Shown: in pieces, positions 1-6,176 of the stretch
How the letters are laid out: each line of letters starts with the position of its first letter
Position numbering within the stretch: the first letter of the stretch is position 1
Assembly: GCA_012974475.1 (NCBI GenBank)
Contig: JAAXQD010000178.1
Location: 1-7,171 of the forward strand
Reading direction: 5' to 3'
DNA from: Desulfobacterales bacterium
Lineage (GTDB): Bacteria > Desulfobacterota > Desulfobacteria > Desulfobacterales > UBA11574
Length of the DNA: 7,171 bases
Program-made: the position numbers and the translations under genes
The notes under the pieces: model-generated
Seen by the model: only the letters and a program-made list of their open reading frames with translations
Database searches by the model: none
Told to the model about the DNA's origin: nothing

Positions 1-2
1 GT

Positions 3-911
3 TCCATTAAAGATCCTGAAACTGTCGCCGAGTATATTCGAGAACTCTTTAAAAGCGTCAAACTAAAGGACAGGAACGTAGCGATCTCCATCGGCGGTTA
101 TTCGGTGATTGTAAAAAAGATCAACGTCCAGACCATGACGGAAGATGAATTGCACGAAACCATTCATTTTGAAGCGGAACAGTATATTCCATTCGATATC
201 AACGATGTCAATTTAGATTTTCAAATCCTGGGAGAAAGTGAACACAATCCCAATCAGATGAGTGTTCTGTTGGTCGCCGCCAAAAAAGAGATGGTGAATG
301 AATATATCAACCTTGTTCAGATGGCCAATCTGAACACCTGCATAATCGATGTTGACGCTTTTGCCCTACAAAATATTTTTGAATTTAACCATACCCCTGA
401 AGATGAACATGTGGCCCTGATTGATATCGGTGCCAGCAAGACATCCTTGAATATTCTAAAAGGCAATTCCTCTGCTTTTATGCGTGATGTTTCCCTTGGA
501 TGCGCACAAATCAATGAGAAGATCGTTTCACTGGTCGATTGTTCTTTAGAAGAAGCGGAAAACATTAAATTTCAGCAACAATCAGACATAATTTCCCTTG
601 AAGATCTAAAAAAAATTGTTTCATCTGTGGTGGCTGACTGGTGCACTGAAATAAAACGTGCCCTTGATTTCTTCTATTCCACATATCCGGAAAATCAGAT
701 AACCAGCTTTGTCCTCAGCGGTGGTGGCGCCAATATTAAGGAATTTCGACACATTCTGGCAGATGAAACATCCGCTGAAGTCGAAGTCATCAATCCTTTT
801 AAAAATTTCTCAGCCGACAGCAGCCGTTTTGACGCTTCTTATCTTGAAAAAATAGCACCACAGGCTGCCATCTGCATGGGGATTGCCATACGAAAAATTG
901 GTGACAAATGA
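3..911 (+). CDS. pilM: Type IV pilus assembly protein PilM, partial (5' end outside window)
   Basis: PilM is an actin/FtsA-like cytoplasmic protein that binds ATP and docks on the N-terminal tail of PilN at the inner-membrane base of the type IV pilus machine. The frame is open from base 3 to the TGA at 909-911, giving 302 visible residues. Family members are about 350 residues, so roughly 50 N-terminal residues, including the first phosphate loop, lie off the window. Visible hallmarks are VAISIGG near residue 26, the stretch EAEQYIPFDINDVNLDFQIL (about 57-76), the second phosphate motif LIDIGASKTSL (about 139-149), the adenosine-type motif FVLSGGGANI (about 236-245) and the closing PQAAICMGIAIR. 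A GTG at 105 could be mistaken for the start, but the codons before it read as conserved PilM sequence. The last codons overlap pilN by 4 bases, which suggests translational coupling. Identification rests on recognised family motifs and gene order. Confidence 0.95.
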   Translation, partial: SIKDPETVAEYIRELFKSVKLKDRNVAISIGGYSVIVKKINVQTMTEDELHETIHFEAEQYIPFDINDVNLDFQILGESEHNPNQMSVLLVAAKKEMVNEYINLVQMANLNTCIIDVDAFALQNIFEFNHTPEDEHVALIDIGASKTSLNILKGNSSAFMRDVSLGCAQINEKIVSLVDCSLEEAENIKFQQQSDIISLEDLKKIVSSVVADWCTEIKRALDFFYSTYPENQITSFVLSGGGANIKEFRHILADETSAEVEVINPFKNFSADSSRFDASYLEKIAPQAAICMGIAIRKIGDK

Positions 912-1528
912 TACGAATCAACCTGCTCCCTTATCGCGCAGCACAGAAAAAAGAGAACATCCGCAGGCAGATCAGTATATTTATCCTAGCTGTCATCATG
1001 GTTGTGGTAATCCTTTTGTATTATAACATGAGCTTGAACAACGATATCGATGCCCTGAACACCCAGATAAAAAACACAAAATCAATGTTGGCCCAGGTCG
1101 AACAACAAGCCAAAAAAGTCGACGAAATAAAAAAGGCGTTCGACAGATTAAAACAAAAGACCGATGTTATAAAGAGTCTGGAAACGAATCGAAAGATTGC
1201 AGTCCAACTACTTGATAACATGACAACACTGGTGGCTGAAAATGTCTCAATCTCTCAATCGGAAGCATCGGCAGACAGCGACAGCAAGCCTGTAAAACGG
1301 TTATGGTTTACCAATTTTCAGGAAAATGGAGACCAAATTAACCTTCGGGGAATTGCCCTGGACAATAAAACCATTGCTGATTTTATGAGCCGCCTGGAAG
1401 CCTCCAACCTTTTTATGAATGTAAACTTAAAGACCATAAAACAACAAAAGATAAGCGAATTAAATCTTAAAAGTTTTGAAATTATCTGCACCAGGATCTC
1501 CCGGAATAAATCGGAAAAGAAAAAATAA
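908..1528 (+). CDS. pilN: Type IV pilus inner-membrane assembly protein PilN
   Basis: PilN is a bitopic inner-membrane protein that pairs with PilO and binds PilM through its cytoplasmic tail. The 206-residue product starts MIRINLLPYR, which carries the INLLP motif that sits in the PilM groove in known PilM-PilN structures. A transmembrane helix spans about residues 21-39. A Lys/Gln-rich coiled coil follows (about 43-95), then a ferredoxin-like periplasmic domain (about 100-195) with the family-typical run LWFTNF, INLRGIALDN, IADFMSRLEAS, LFMNVNL. The C-terminus is a basic tail (RNKSEKKK). Length is normal for the family. The ATG overlaps the pilM stop as ATGA. The nearest Shine-Dalgarno-like bases (GGTGA at 900-904) are very close to the start, so translation probably depends on coupling to pilM. 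Confidence 0.95.
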   Translation: MIRINLLPYRAAQKKENIRRQISIFILAVIMVVVILLYYNMSLNNDIDALNTQIKNTKSMLAQVEQQAKKVDEIKKAFDRLKQKTDVIKSLETNRKIAVQLLDNMTTLVAENVSISQSEASADSDSKPVKRLWFTNFQENGDQINLRGIALDNKTIADFMSRLEASNLFMNVNLKTIKQQKISELNLKSFEIICTRISRNKSEKKK

Positions 1529-1553
1529 AACGGTCCATGGTATCGCAATAACG

Positions 1554-2168
1554 ATGAAAAAAATCGAACTTTCTAATTTATCAGAATGGTTGTTTAAAAA
1601 TATCGACAAGCTTGGAAGGCTGTCTAAGCTTTACAGAATTCTGTTGTGTTTGGGGATTCTCGCTGCGCTCATTGGCCCCTTTTTCTATTTCTCCTTTTTG
1701 CCCAAACTCAATACCATCGATGAATTGAAAATGGAACAAGAATCCCTGGAAACCAGACTCGTCAGGGCAAGGGCAAAGGCAGGGCAACTGAAACATTTTC
1801 AAGCAAAGCTCAAAGAGGCTGAGATTGAATTCAAAATTGTAAGGAAAAAACTTCCTGAAAAAAAAGAAATACCGTCTCTGCTGTCAAGTATTTCAAAGTC
1901 TGGCCGGGATGCCGGGTTGGAATTTATTCTGTTTCAGCCACAGCCTGAACGAAACAAAGATTTCTATGCTGAAATTCCGGTATCGATTATGGTCACAGGC
2001 AGTTATCACAATGTCGCCCTCTTCTTTGACAAGTTGGCAAGGTTATCCAGGATTGTAAATATAAAAAACATTCAAATGACCACCACCAAAGGCGGCAACA
2101 ACCTCACAACATCATGTACGGCTATAACGTACAGGTTCATTGATACGAAGCAGAAAAAAGCTTCATGA
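1554..2168 (+). CDS. pilO: Type IV pilus inner-membrane assembly protein PilO
   Basis: PilO is the partner of PilN in the inner-membrane alignment complex that contacts PilP. The 204-residue product has a short cytoplasmic part (1-28), one transmembrane helix (about 29-49, rich in Leu, Ile and Phe), a coiled coil (about 52-98) and a periplasmic ferredoxin-like domain. That domain carries the typical run LPEKKEIPSLLSSIS, then GLEFILFQPQPE, FYAEIPVSIMVTGSYH and FFDKLARLSRIVNI. The ATG at 1554 is chosen because it begins just before the cytoplasmic segment and clears the pilN stop by 25 bases. The same frame opens further upstream at a TTG (1476), but that would add 26 basic, unstructured residues overlapping pilN. 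No clear Shine-Dalgarno precedes 1554, so reinitiation after pilN is likely. Function follows from family and gene order. Confidence 0.94.
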   Translation: MKKIELSNLSEWLFKNIDKLGRLSKLYRILLCLGILAALIGPFFYFSFLPKLNTIDELKMEQESLETRLVRARAKAGQLKHFQAKLKEAEIEFKIVRKKLPEKKEIPSLLSSISKSGRDAGLEFILFQPQPERNKDFYAEIPVSIMVTGSYHNVALFFDKLARLSRIVNIKNIQMTTTKGGNNLTTSCTAITYRFIDTKQKKAS

Positions 2169-2197
2169 GACGAGGCATCAAAAAGACACGATAAGTC

Positions 2198-3034
2198 ATG
2201 GATAAACATCTTGTTTTCATACGCAGCATTGTCTGTATCGCCTGTTTTTTTACCCTATTGTGGGGTTGTGAAAAACAAGAGGACCCGCCAGCGAAATCAC
2301 GGGAAATCACGAAAAAGATCATCATCGTGGAACAGGCGGCCCCAAAATCTCAACCGCCGGAAAAGATTGAGGTTGAAAAACCCGCCTCTGTAGAAGAGAC
2401 GGCAACCTCCATACCCGAATCCACGCCTCAACCACCCAAACAGCCTGTCGATACGACCCACAAAACCGTCGTTGCATCGGTGCCCCCCACCCCTCAAAAG
2501 GTTGAAAAATCGGAAGCGGTTAAATCGGTTTCCACAAAAGCAGCGGGGAAGCCCACGCCAGAAATCCCACCTCAGGTTCCAAAACAAAACGCCGATACAG
2601 CGCACAAAACAATCGTCGCTTCGGTATCTCCCCCAAGTCCCAAAATCGAAACGCCGGAAATATCCAATCTATACAATCCCGAAGGGAAGCTGAATCCATT
2701 TGAACCGCTTTTTAGAAAAGAACCTGCATCCATAGCAGTAAGGAAGAAAAAATCAAAAAGACGATCGCCCCTTACACCCCTTGAAAAAATGGATTTAAGC
2801 CAGCTGAAGCTTTCGGGAATCATACTTGCGCCCAGTGGGAATAAAGCCTTGGTTCAGGAAGCCTCCGGAAAGGGATATGTCGTAAAAAAAGGCACGTATA
2901 TCGGAATCTATTCAGGCAAAATCGTTGAGATATTAGAGGATCAAATCATTGTTGAAGAAGAAGCTGAAGATATTTATGGCAAGGTTTCTATCGTAAAAAA
3001 ATCACTTAAACTCCAGAAACCTCCCGGAGAATAG
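2198..3034 (+). CDS. pilP: Type IV pilus assembly lipoprotein PilP
   Basis: PilP is an inner-membrane-anchored periplasmic lipoprotein that bridges PilN/PilO to the N-terminal domains of the PilQ secretin. The 278-residue product begins with a signal peptide (charged MDKHLVFIR, hydrophobic 11-22) ending in a lipobox-like LWGC with Cys24; Trp at -2 is unusual. Residues about 25-155 form a Pro/Lys/Glu-rich linker containing two copies of a 27-residue repeat (77-103 and 125-151). Next comes the short conserved linker motif YNPEGKLNPFEP (about 159-170), where the family usually has DPF and this protein has NPF. The C-terminal beta-sandwich (about 190-272) contains LSQLKLSGIIL-like, NKALVQ, GYVVKKGTYIG and VEILEDQIIVEEE segments. 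At 278 residues it is longer than the usual ~170-180, and the linker accounts for the excess. The start has only a weak ribosome binding site, 29 bases after pilO. Confidence 0.93.
   Translation: MDKHLVFIRSIVCIACFFTLLWGCEKQEDPPAKSREITKKIIIVEQAAPKSQPPEKIEVEKPASVEETATSIPESTPQPPKQPVDTTHKTVVASVPPTPQKVEKSEAVKSVSTKAAGKPTPEIPPQVPKQNADTAHKTIVASVSPPSPKIETPEISNLYNPEGKLNPFEPLFRKEPASIAVRKKKSKRRSPLTPLEKMDLSQLKLSGIILAPSGNKALVQEASGKGYVVKKGTYIGIYSGKIVEILEDQIIVEEEAEDIYGKVSIVKKSLKLQKPPGE
2426..2650 (+). repeat. Degenerate direct repeat inside pilP linker (2 x 81 bp, offset 144 bp)
   Basis: Two 81-base units, 2426-2506 and 2570-2650, lie in the same reading frame 144 bases (48 codons) apart. The encoded units match at PKQ, DT, HKT, VAS, PP, P and K/E positions: PKQPVDTTHKTVVASV in copy 1 against PKQNADTAHKTIVASV in copy 2. 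At DNA level they have diverged mostly at third positions. This suggests an old in-frame duplication kept by selection for protein composition. The repeat sits wholly in the extended linker that separates the lipid anchor from the PilQ-binding domain. Confidence 0.85.
3026..3030 (+). promoter_or_regulatory. Ribosome binding site of pilQ
   Basis: GGAGA lies 5 bases before the ATG at 3036, a good Shine-Dalgarno and the clearest in the pil operon. It lies inside the last codons of pilP. It favours the start at 3036 over the in-frame ATG at 3048. Confidence 0.7.
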
Positions 3035-3035
3035 C

Positions 3036-5348
3036 ATGAATTATGAAATGAAAAAATGGTTTAAAATGGGAACATTCGGTTTCTTTTTGCTCGCTTTGCC
3101 GACCCTGTTTGCTGGGTGTGCTTCCAACACCACGACCGTCAAAGAAACCCAAAAACCGACCGTCGAATCTGCCAAGCCCAAGCGGATCACCCAAATAAGC
3201 ATTGCCGAAGATTCTGAATCGAGCATCGTCAGGATCGGGGGAAATGAGTTACTGTCCTATACCTCAGTTAAACAACCGTTTCCGCTGGGTGTTCTCCTTT
3301 ATTTTCCTGAAACCGTCCTCGACAATATCCAATCGAATTTTTCACCGGAGAGCGACATTGTCGCCGGGATTAAATCTTCTGAATTATCGGCCAAGGGGCA
3401 TGCATCCAGAATCGAAATCTCATTAAAAAAAGATGTTTCATACGAAGTCGTACGCGAAGATACAGGCCTTAAAATAGTGTTCAAAAAAACACCGTCCATG
3501 TCCGTTTCCGCCACACCGGAAATAGAAAAAAAAGAACCGTCGGAGGGCACATCCATGGCGCATGGGGAACAACCTGCCGCCTCTGATCAGAAGATATTGA
3601 CAGCTCAAACTGAAACCCGTGAAATCGCTCGACCGGAAATGGAAAAAAAATCCTTAGCATGGATTAATCGAATCGATTTTTCAAGTGAAACGGCCGGCCA
3701 ATCGACGATTATTATCGGAACCACCGCACCGGTCAAACACAATGTGAAAAAAATCAACGACAAAAAACTCCTGCTCAATCTTTATCCTTCAAAACTTCCA
3801 GATTATCATCAACGACCATTGATTACCACACGTTTTCAAAGTGCTGTGGATCGGATAACCCCCTTCCAAACCTCTGCCATGAAAAATACATCGGGATTTG
3901 TAATTGAGCTGCGGGATTCTGTACCCTATTTTATCGAACAGACGGACAACCTGATTCTGGTTCATTTTGAAGCCTCTTCCGTGCCGCCCAGGCCCCTTGA
4001 CGCCGCCGAGCTTCCACCCTGGAGAAACGTTATGGCAGAAGCGGTCGATAAAACAGACGCCCCGGAACTGAAACCGTCTGAACATAGAAAATTTAAAGCT
4101 CAAACCGGGAAATACACCGGCGAAAAGATCGCCATCAATTTCTTCGAAACCGACATAAAAAATGTTTTTCGCATCTTAATGGATGTCAGCGAAAAAAACT
4201 TCGCCATTGACAAAGATGTAACCGGACAAGTGACCCTGGCATTTGACAAGCCGGTGCCCTGGGATCAAATCCTTAACGTAATTCTGAAGATGAACCGGTT
4301 GGGGAAGGTTTTCGAAGGAGACATCATCCGCATTGCGACCCTTAAAACCCTCCAACTGGAAGAAACGGAACGGCTGGCAAAAATCAAGGCCGCCCAAAAG
4401 CTTGAGGACCAAAAAAAAGCGCTGGAGCCCCTGTTAACAGAATACATTCCGGTAAACTATGCAAATGCAAAGGCAGATGTGTTACCCCAGATTATACTTA
4501 CCGAAGGACGCGGCACCATCAGCGTTGATGAACGCAACAATCAAATTATCATCACGGATGTGGCAGAAAAGATACAAAAAGCCAAGGAAATCGTCAAGGT
4601 AATCGACAAGGTAACACCCCAGGTCATTATCGAGGCCAGGATTGTGGAAGTCTCCGACAGCTTTTCTCGTGAATTCGGGACTCAATGGTCGATTGCCGGC
4701 ACAAAGGAAGATACGCTTGGGGGGGCTTTAGGTTATGATATGTCAGCAACAAACCCGCCATCAAAGGGTGTTGGTGGTTCTGCCGGACAAATCGGAATTG
4801 AATTTTCCAGACTGCTCGGCGACCAATTCCGAGTGCTGGACGCAAGGCTCATGGCTTCAGAATCTGAAGGCGCGGTCAAGATAATTTCCTCTCCGAAAGT
4901 TTTAACCCTTGACAACAAACCGGCCAAGATCAAGCAGGGATTGGCCTATCCTTATAACAAGCTGGATGCCGACGGGAATACCACAACGGAGTGGAAAGAC
5001 ATCGCCCTTGAGCTGGAAGTGACACCCCATATAACCCCCGACAACCGCATTACAATGAAAATCACCATAAAAAACAATGAGATCGGAGAAATTATTAACG
5101 GTGAGACATCATTTACCACCAAGGAGGCCTATACCGAACTGCTGGTGGATGACGGGGATACAATCATTATCGGCGGCATCAGAAAAACGAGAAACACCAC
5201 GGGTGAAAGCGGAGTTCCGTTTCTAAATCAAATACCGGTGGTAGGCTGGCTCTTCAAAACAAAACAAAAAAAGGATGAAAAACAGGAGCTGTTGATATTT
5301 ATTGCCCCCAGAATCGTTCAACTCGAACAGGTGGGTAACGAGGGGTGA
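3036..5348 (+). CDS. pilQ: Type IV pilus secretin PilQ with predicted lipobox
   Basis: PilQ is the outer-membrane secretin through which the pilus is extruded. The 770-residue product starts with a basic, hydrophobic signal sequence (1-27) followed by Cys28 in the context LFAGCAS, suggesting lipoprotein processing; Phe at -3 makes the lipobox imperfect. Two AMIN-type beta domains that would bind peptidoglycan follow at about 51-152 and 206-313, joined and followed by charged linkers. The N0/STN domain is at about 363-438 (INFFETDIKNVFRILMDVS, VTLAFDKPVPWDQIL). A Lys/Glu-rich helix (about 441-465) leads to an N1/KH-like domain at about 468-525 (YIPVNYANA, GTISVDERNNQIIITD). The secretin core covers about 527-763, with VIIEARIVEVS, the gate region, VKIISSPKVLTLDN, LELEVTPHITPDN, ELLVDDGDTIIIGGI, the VPFLNQIPVVGWLF signature and ELLIFIAPRIV. 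Length is normal for a PilQ with two AMIN domains. It is the last gene of the operon. Confidence 0.96.
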   Translation: MNYEMKKWFKMGTFGFFLLALPTLFAGCASNTTTVKETQKPTVESAKPKRITQISIAEDSESSIVRIGGNELLSYTSVKQPFPLGVLLYFPETVLDNIQSNFSPESDIVAGIKSSELSAKGHASRIEISLKKDVSYEVVREDTGLKIVFKKTPSMSVSATPEIEKKEPSEGTSMAHGEQPAASDQKILTAQTETREIARPEMEKKSLAWINRIDFSSETAGQSTIIIGTTAPVKHNVKKINDKKLLLNLYPSKLPDYHQRPLITTRFQSAVDRITPFQTSAMKNTSGFVIELRDSVPYFIEQTDNLILVHFEASSVPPRPLDAAELPPWRNVMAEAVDKTDAPELKPSEHRKFKAQTGKYTGEKIAINFFETDIKNVFRILMDVSEKNFAIDKDVTGQVTLAFDKPVPWDQILNVILKMNRLGKVFEGDIIRIATLKTLQLEETERLAKIKAAQKLEDQKKALEPLLTEYIPVNYANAKADVLPQIILTEGRGTISVDERNNQIIITDVAEKIQKAKEIVKVIDKVTPQVIIEARIVEVSDSFSREFGTQWSIAGTKEDTLGGALGYDMSATNPPSKGVGGSAGQIGIEFSRLLGDQFRVLDARLMASESEGAVKIISSPKVLTLDNKPAKIKQGLAYPYNKLDADGNTTTEWKDIALELEVTPHITPDNRITMKITIKNNEIGEIINGETSFTTKEAYTELLVDDGDTIIIGGIRKTRNTTGESGVPFLNQIPVVGWLFKTKQKKDEKQELLIFIAPRIVQLEQVGNEG

Positions 5349-5351
5349 TTC

Positions 5352-5366
5352 AGAGTTTTTTACTCT
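5352..5366. terminator. Weak hairpin between convergent stop codons
   Basis: AGAGT (5352-5356) can pair with ACTCT (5362-5366) around a five-T loop, with a T-rich run further on at about 5375-5382. The stem is only 5 bp and A/T-rich, so this is at best a weak terminator shared by the convergent pilQ and TPR-gene transcripts. It overlaps the TPR-gene stop codon (5360-5362). No better terminator is visible between the two genes, which are only 11 bases apart. Confidence 0.25.
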
Positions 5367-6124
5367 AAATGCTTTATTTTTTGAACCGCTTTTTCCGATT
5401 GTCTGGCCAGAGCACTTTTTGGGGCAAGTTCGTCGACTTTTTGATACGCATTCAGCGCACGTTTATAGTCATGCAACAAGGTGTACGCCGTGGCAAGATC
5501 GAAATATAACAGGGCCGTGCGCGGATATTCTTTTACAGCGCTTTCCAGTATTTCAACACCCTCCGGAATCCTTCCCATGGCCATGTAAGTAAGGCCGAGA
5601 CCCCGCAGCGCATTGATAAATTTCGGCGCTATTTCAAGGGCTTCGAGGTAGTATTTTTCAGCTGATTCGTATGCCTTCTTGTTAAAGTACGCCCATCCCA
5701 TATTCGATAGGGGTAAATGGGGCGAGGCATAGACCAGGTTTCCTGCGACCTCTTTGAAATACGCGATGGCCGCATCCCATTCCCCTTTGTCGAGATATAC
5801 GGTCCCCAGGTTATTCTTGGCAGACGCGTAATCCGGTTTAAGGGCCAAGGCTTTTTTAAAGTGGGAGATTGCAAGGTCCGGTTTTTTTTTGGCTTTGTAA
5901 GTGAGGCCCAGATCGTTTTGCAGAAAAGGATCGTCCGGATAAAGGGATTCGGCTTTAAGAAACTCCCTCAGTGCTTCTGAATAATTCCCCTGCTCAAAGT
6001 ATACTTCACCAAGATTCCGTGCCGCCTCTCCCTGTTTTTTTTGTACCTGCAGGTTTGATGTACACGCAACGGTGAAAATTGCCACAACCGCAAGCAATGT
6101 CCACACAAATCGAAAATTCTGCAT
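5360..6124 (-). CDS. TPR lipoprotein, PilF/PilW/Tgl-like (candidate PilQ pilotin)
   Basis: The 254-residue product has a lipoprotein-type signal (MQNFRF, then hydrophobic 7-20) ending in TVAC with Cys21, followed by T and S, which fits an outer-membrane lipoprotein; Thr at -3 is a weak lipobox position. About six tetratricopeptide repeats fill the rest, near residues 35-66, 69-100, 103-134, 138-170, 171-204 and 205-238. Many repeats show the NLG..Y, A...F..AL...P pattern. This is the architecture of PilF/PilW (Pseudomonas, Neisseria) and Tgl (Myxococcus), which help PilQ localise or multimerise. The adjacent pilQ supports, but does not prove, that role; a generic TPR protein remains possible. 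The start at 6124 is chosen over an in-frame ATG at 6208 because it begins the signal peptide, has a ribosome binding site (AAGG), and avoids overlap with the upstream gene. A run of nine A in the coding strand (5882-5890) encodes KKK. Confidence 0.88.
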   Translation of the reverse strand: MQNFRFVWTLLAVVAIFTVACTSNLQVQKKQGEAARNLGEVYFEQGNYSEALREFLKAESLYPDDPFLQNDLGLTYKAKKKPDLAISHFKKALALKPDYASAKNNLGTVYLDKGEWDAAIAYFKEVAGNLVYASPHLPLSNMGWAYFNKKAYESAEKYYLEALEIAPKFINALRGLGLTYMAMGRIPEGVEILESAVKEYPRTALLYFDLATAYTLLHDYKRALNAYQKVDELAPKSALARQSEKAVQKIKHLE

Positions 6125-6132
6125 CTTTTTTA

Positions 6133-6136
6133 CCTT
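6133..6136 (-). promoter_or_regulatory. Ribosome binding site of the TPR lipoprotein gene
   Basis: On the - strand AAGG (reverse complement of CCTT at 6133-6136) precedes the ATG at 6122-6124 by about 8 bases. The spacing supports the start that gives a clean signal peptide. The longer alternative starting at 6208 has no such support. Confidence 0.6.
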
Positions 6137-6145
6137 GTAACACCT

Positions 6146-6173
6146 GACAGTTCGTAACTGTCCTTTTACGAAT
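6146..6173. promoter_or_regulatory. Two overlapping inverted repeats in the intergenic gap
   Basis: In the 52-base gap (6125-6176), GACAGTT (6146-6152) pairs perfectly with AACTGTC (6156-6162) around a 3-base loop. TTCGTAA (6151-6157) pairs perfectly with TTACGAA (6166-6172) around an 8-base spacer, extendable by one G-U pair. The two share bases 6151-6157, so the stems cannot form together. In the - strand transcript they lie after the stop of the upstream gene and just before the TPR ribosome binding site. No T-run follows either stem on the - strand, so this is not a classic terminator. It could be an mRNA-processing or stability element, an operator dyad, or chance. Confidence 0.5.
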
Positions 6174-6176
6174 TCA

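Noticed and set aside
105..911. GTG at 105 as the start of pilM
   Set aside because: The frame is open to base 3, and the upstream codons encode VAISIGG-type sequence conserved in PilM, so the start is off the window.
1531..1545. CCATGG palindrome in the pilN-pilO gap as a regulatory dyad
   Set aside because: Only the 6-base core is symmetric; flanking bases do not extend the symmetry.
1476..1553. N-terminal extension of pilO from a TTG inside pilN
   Set aside because: It would add 26 basic, unstructured residues overlapping the pilN 3' end; family PilO proteins start close to the MKKIELSNL position.
2297..2605. 102-codon frame on the - strand rich in Arg, Gly and Phe
   Set aside because: It is the antisense of the Pro/Lys/Glu-rich pilP linker; its odd composition is the mirror of that bias and it has no ribosome binding site or family features.
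5302..5592. 96-codon frame on the + strand across the pilQ end and the TPR gene
   Set aside because: It overlaps two well-supported genes in other frames and has no recognisable protein features.
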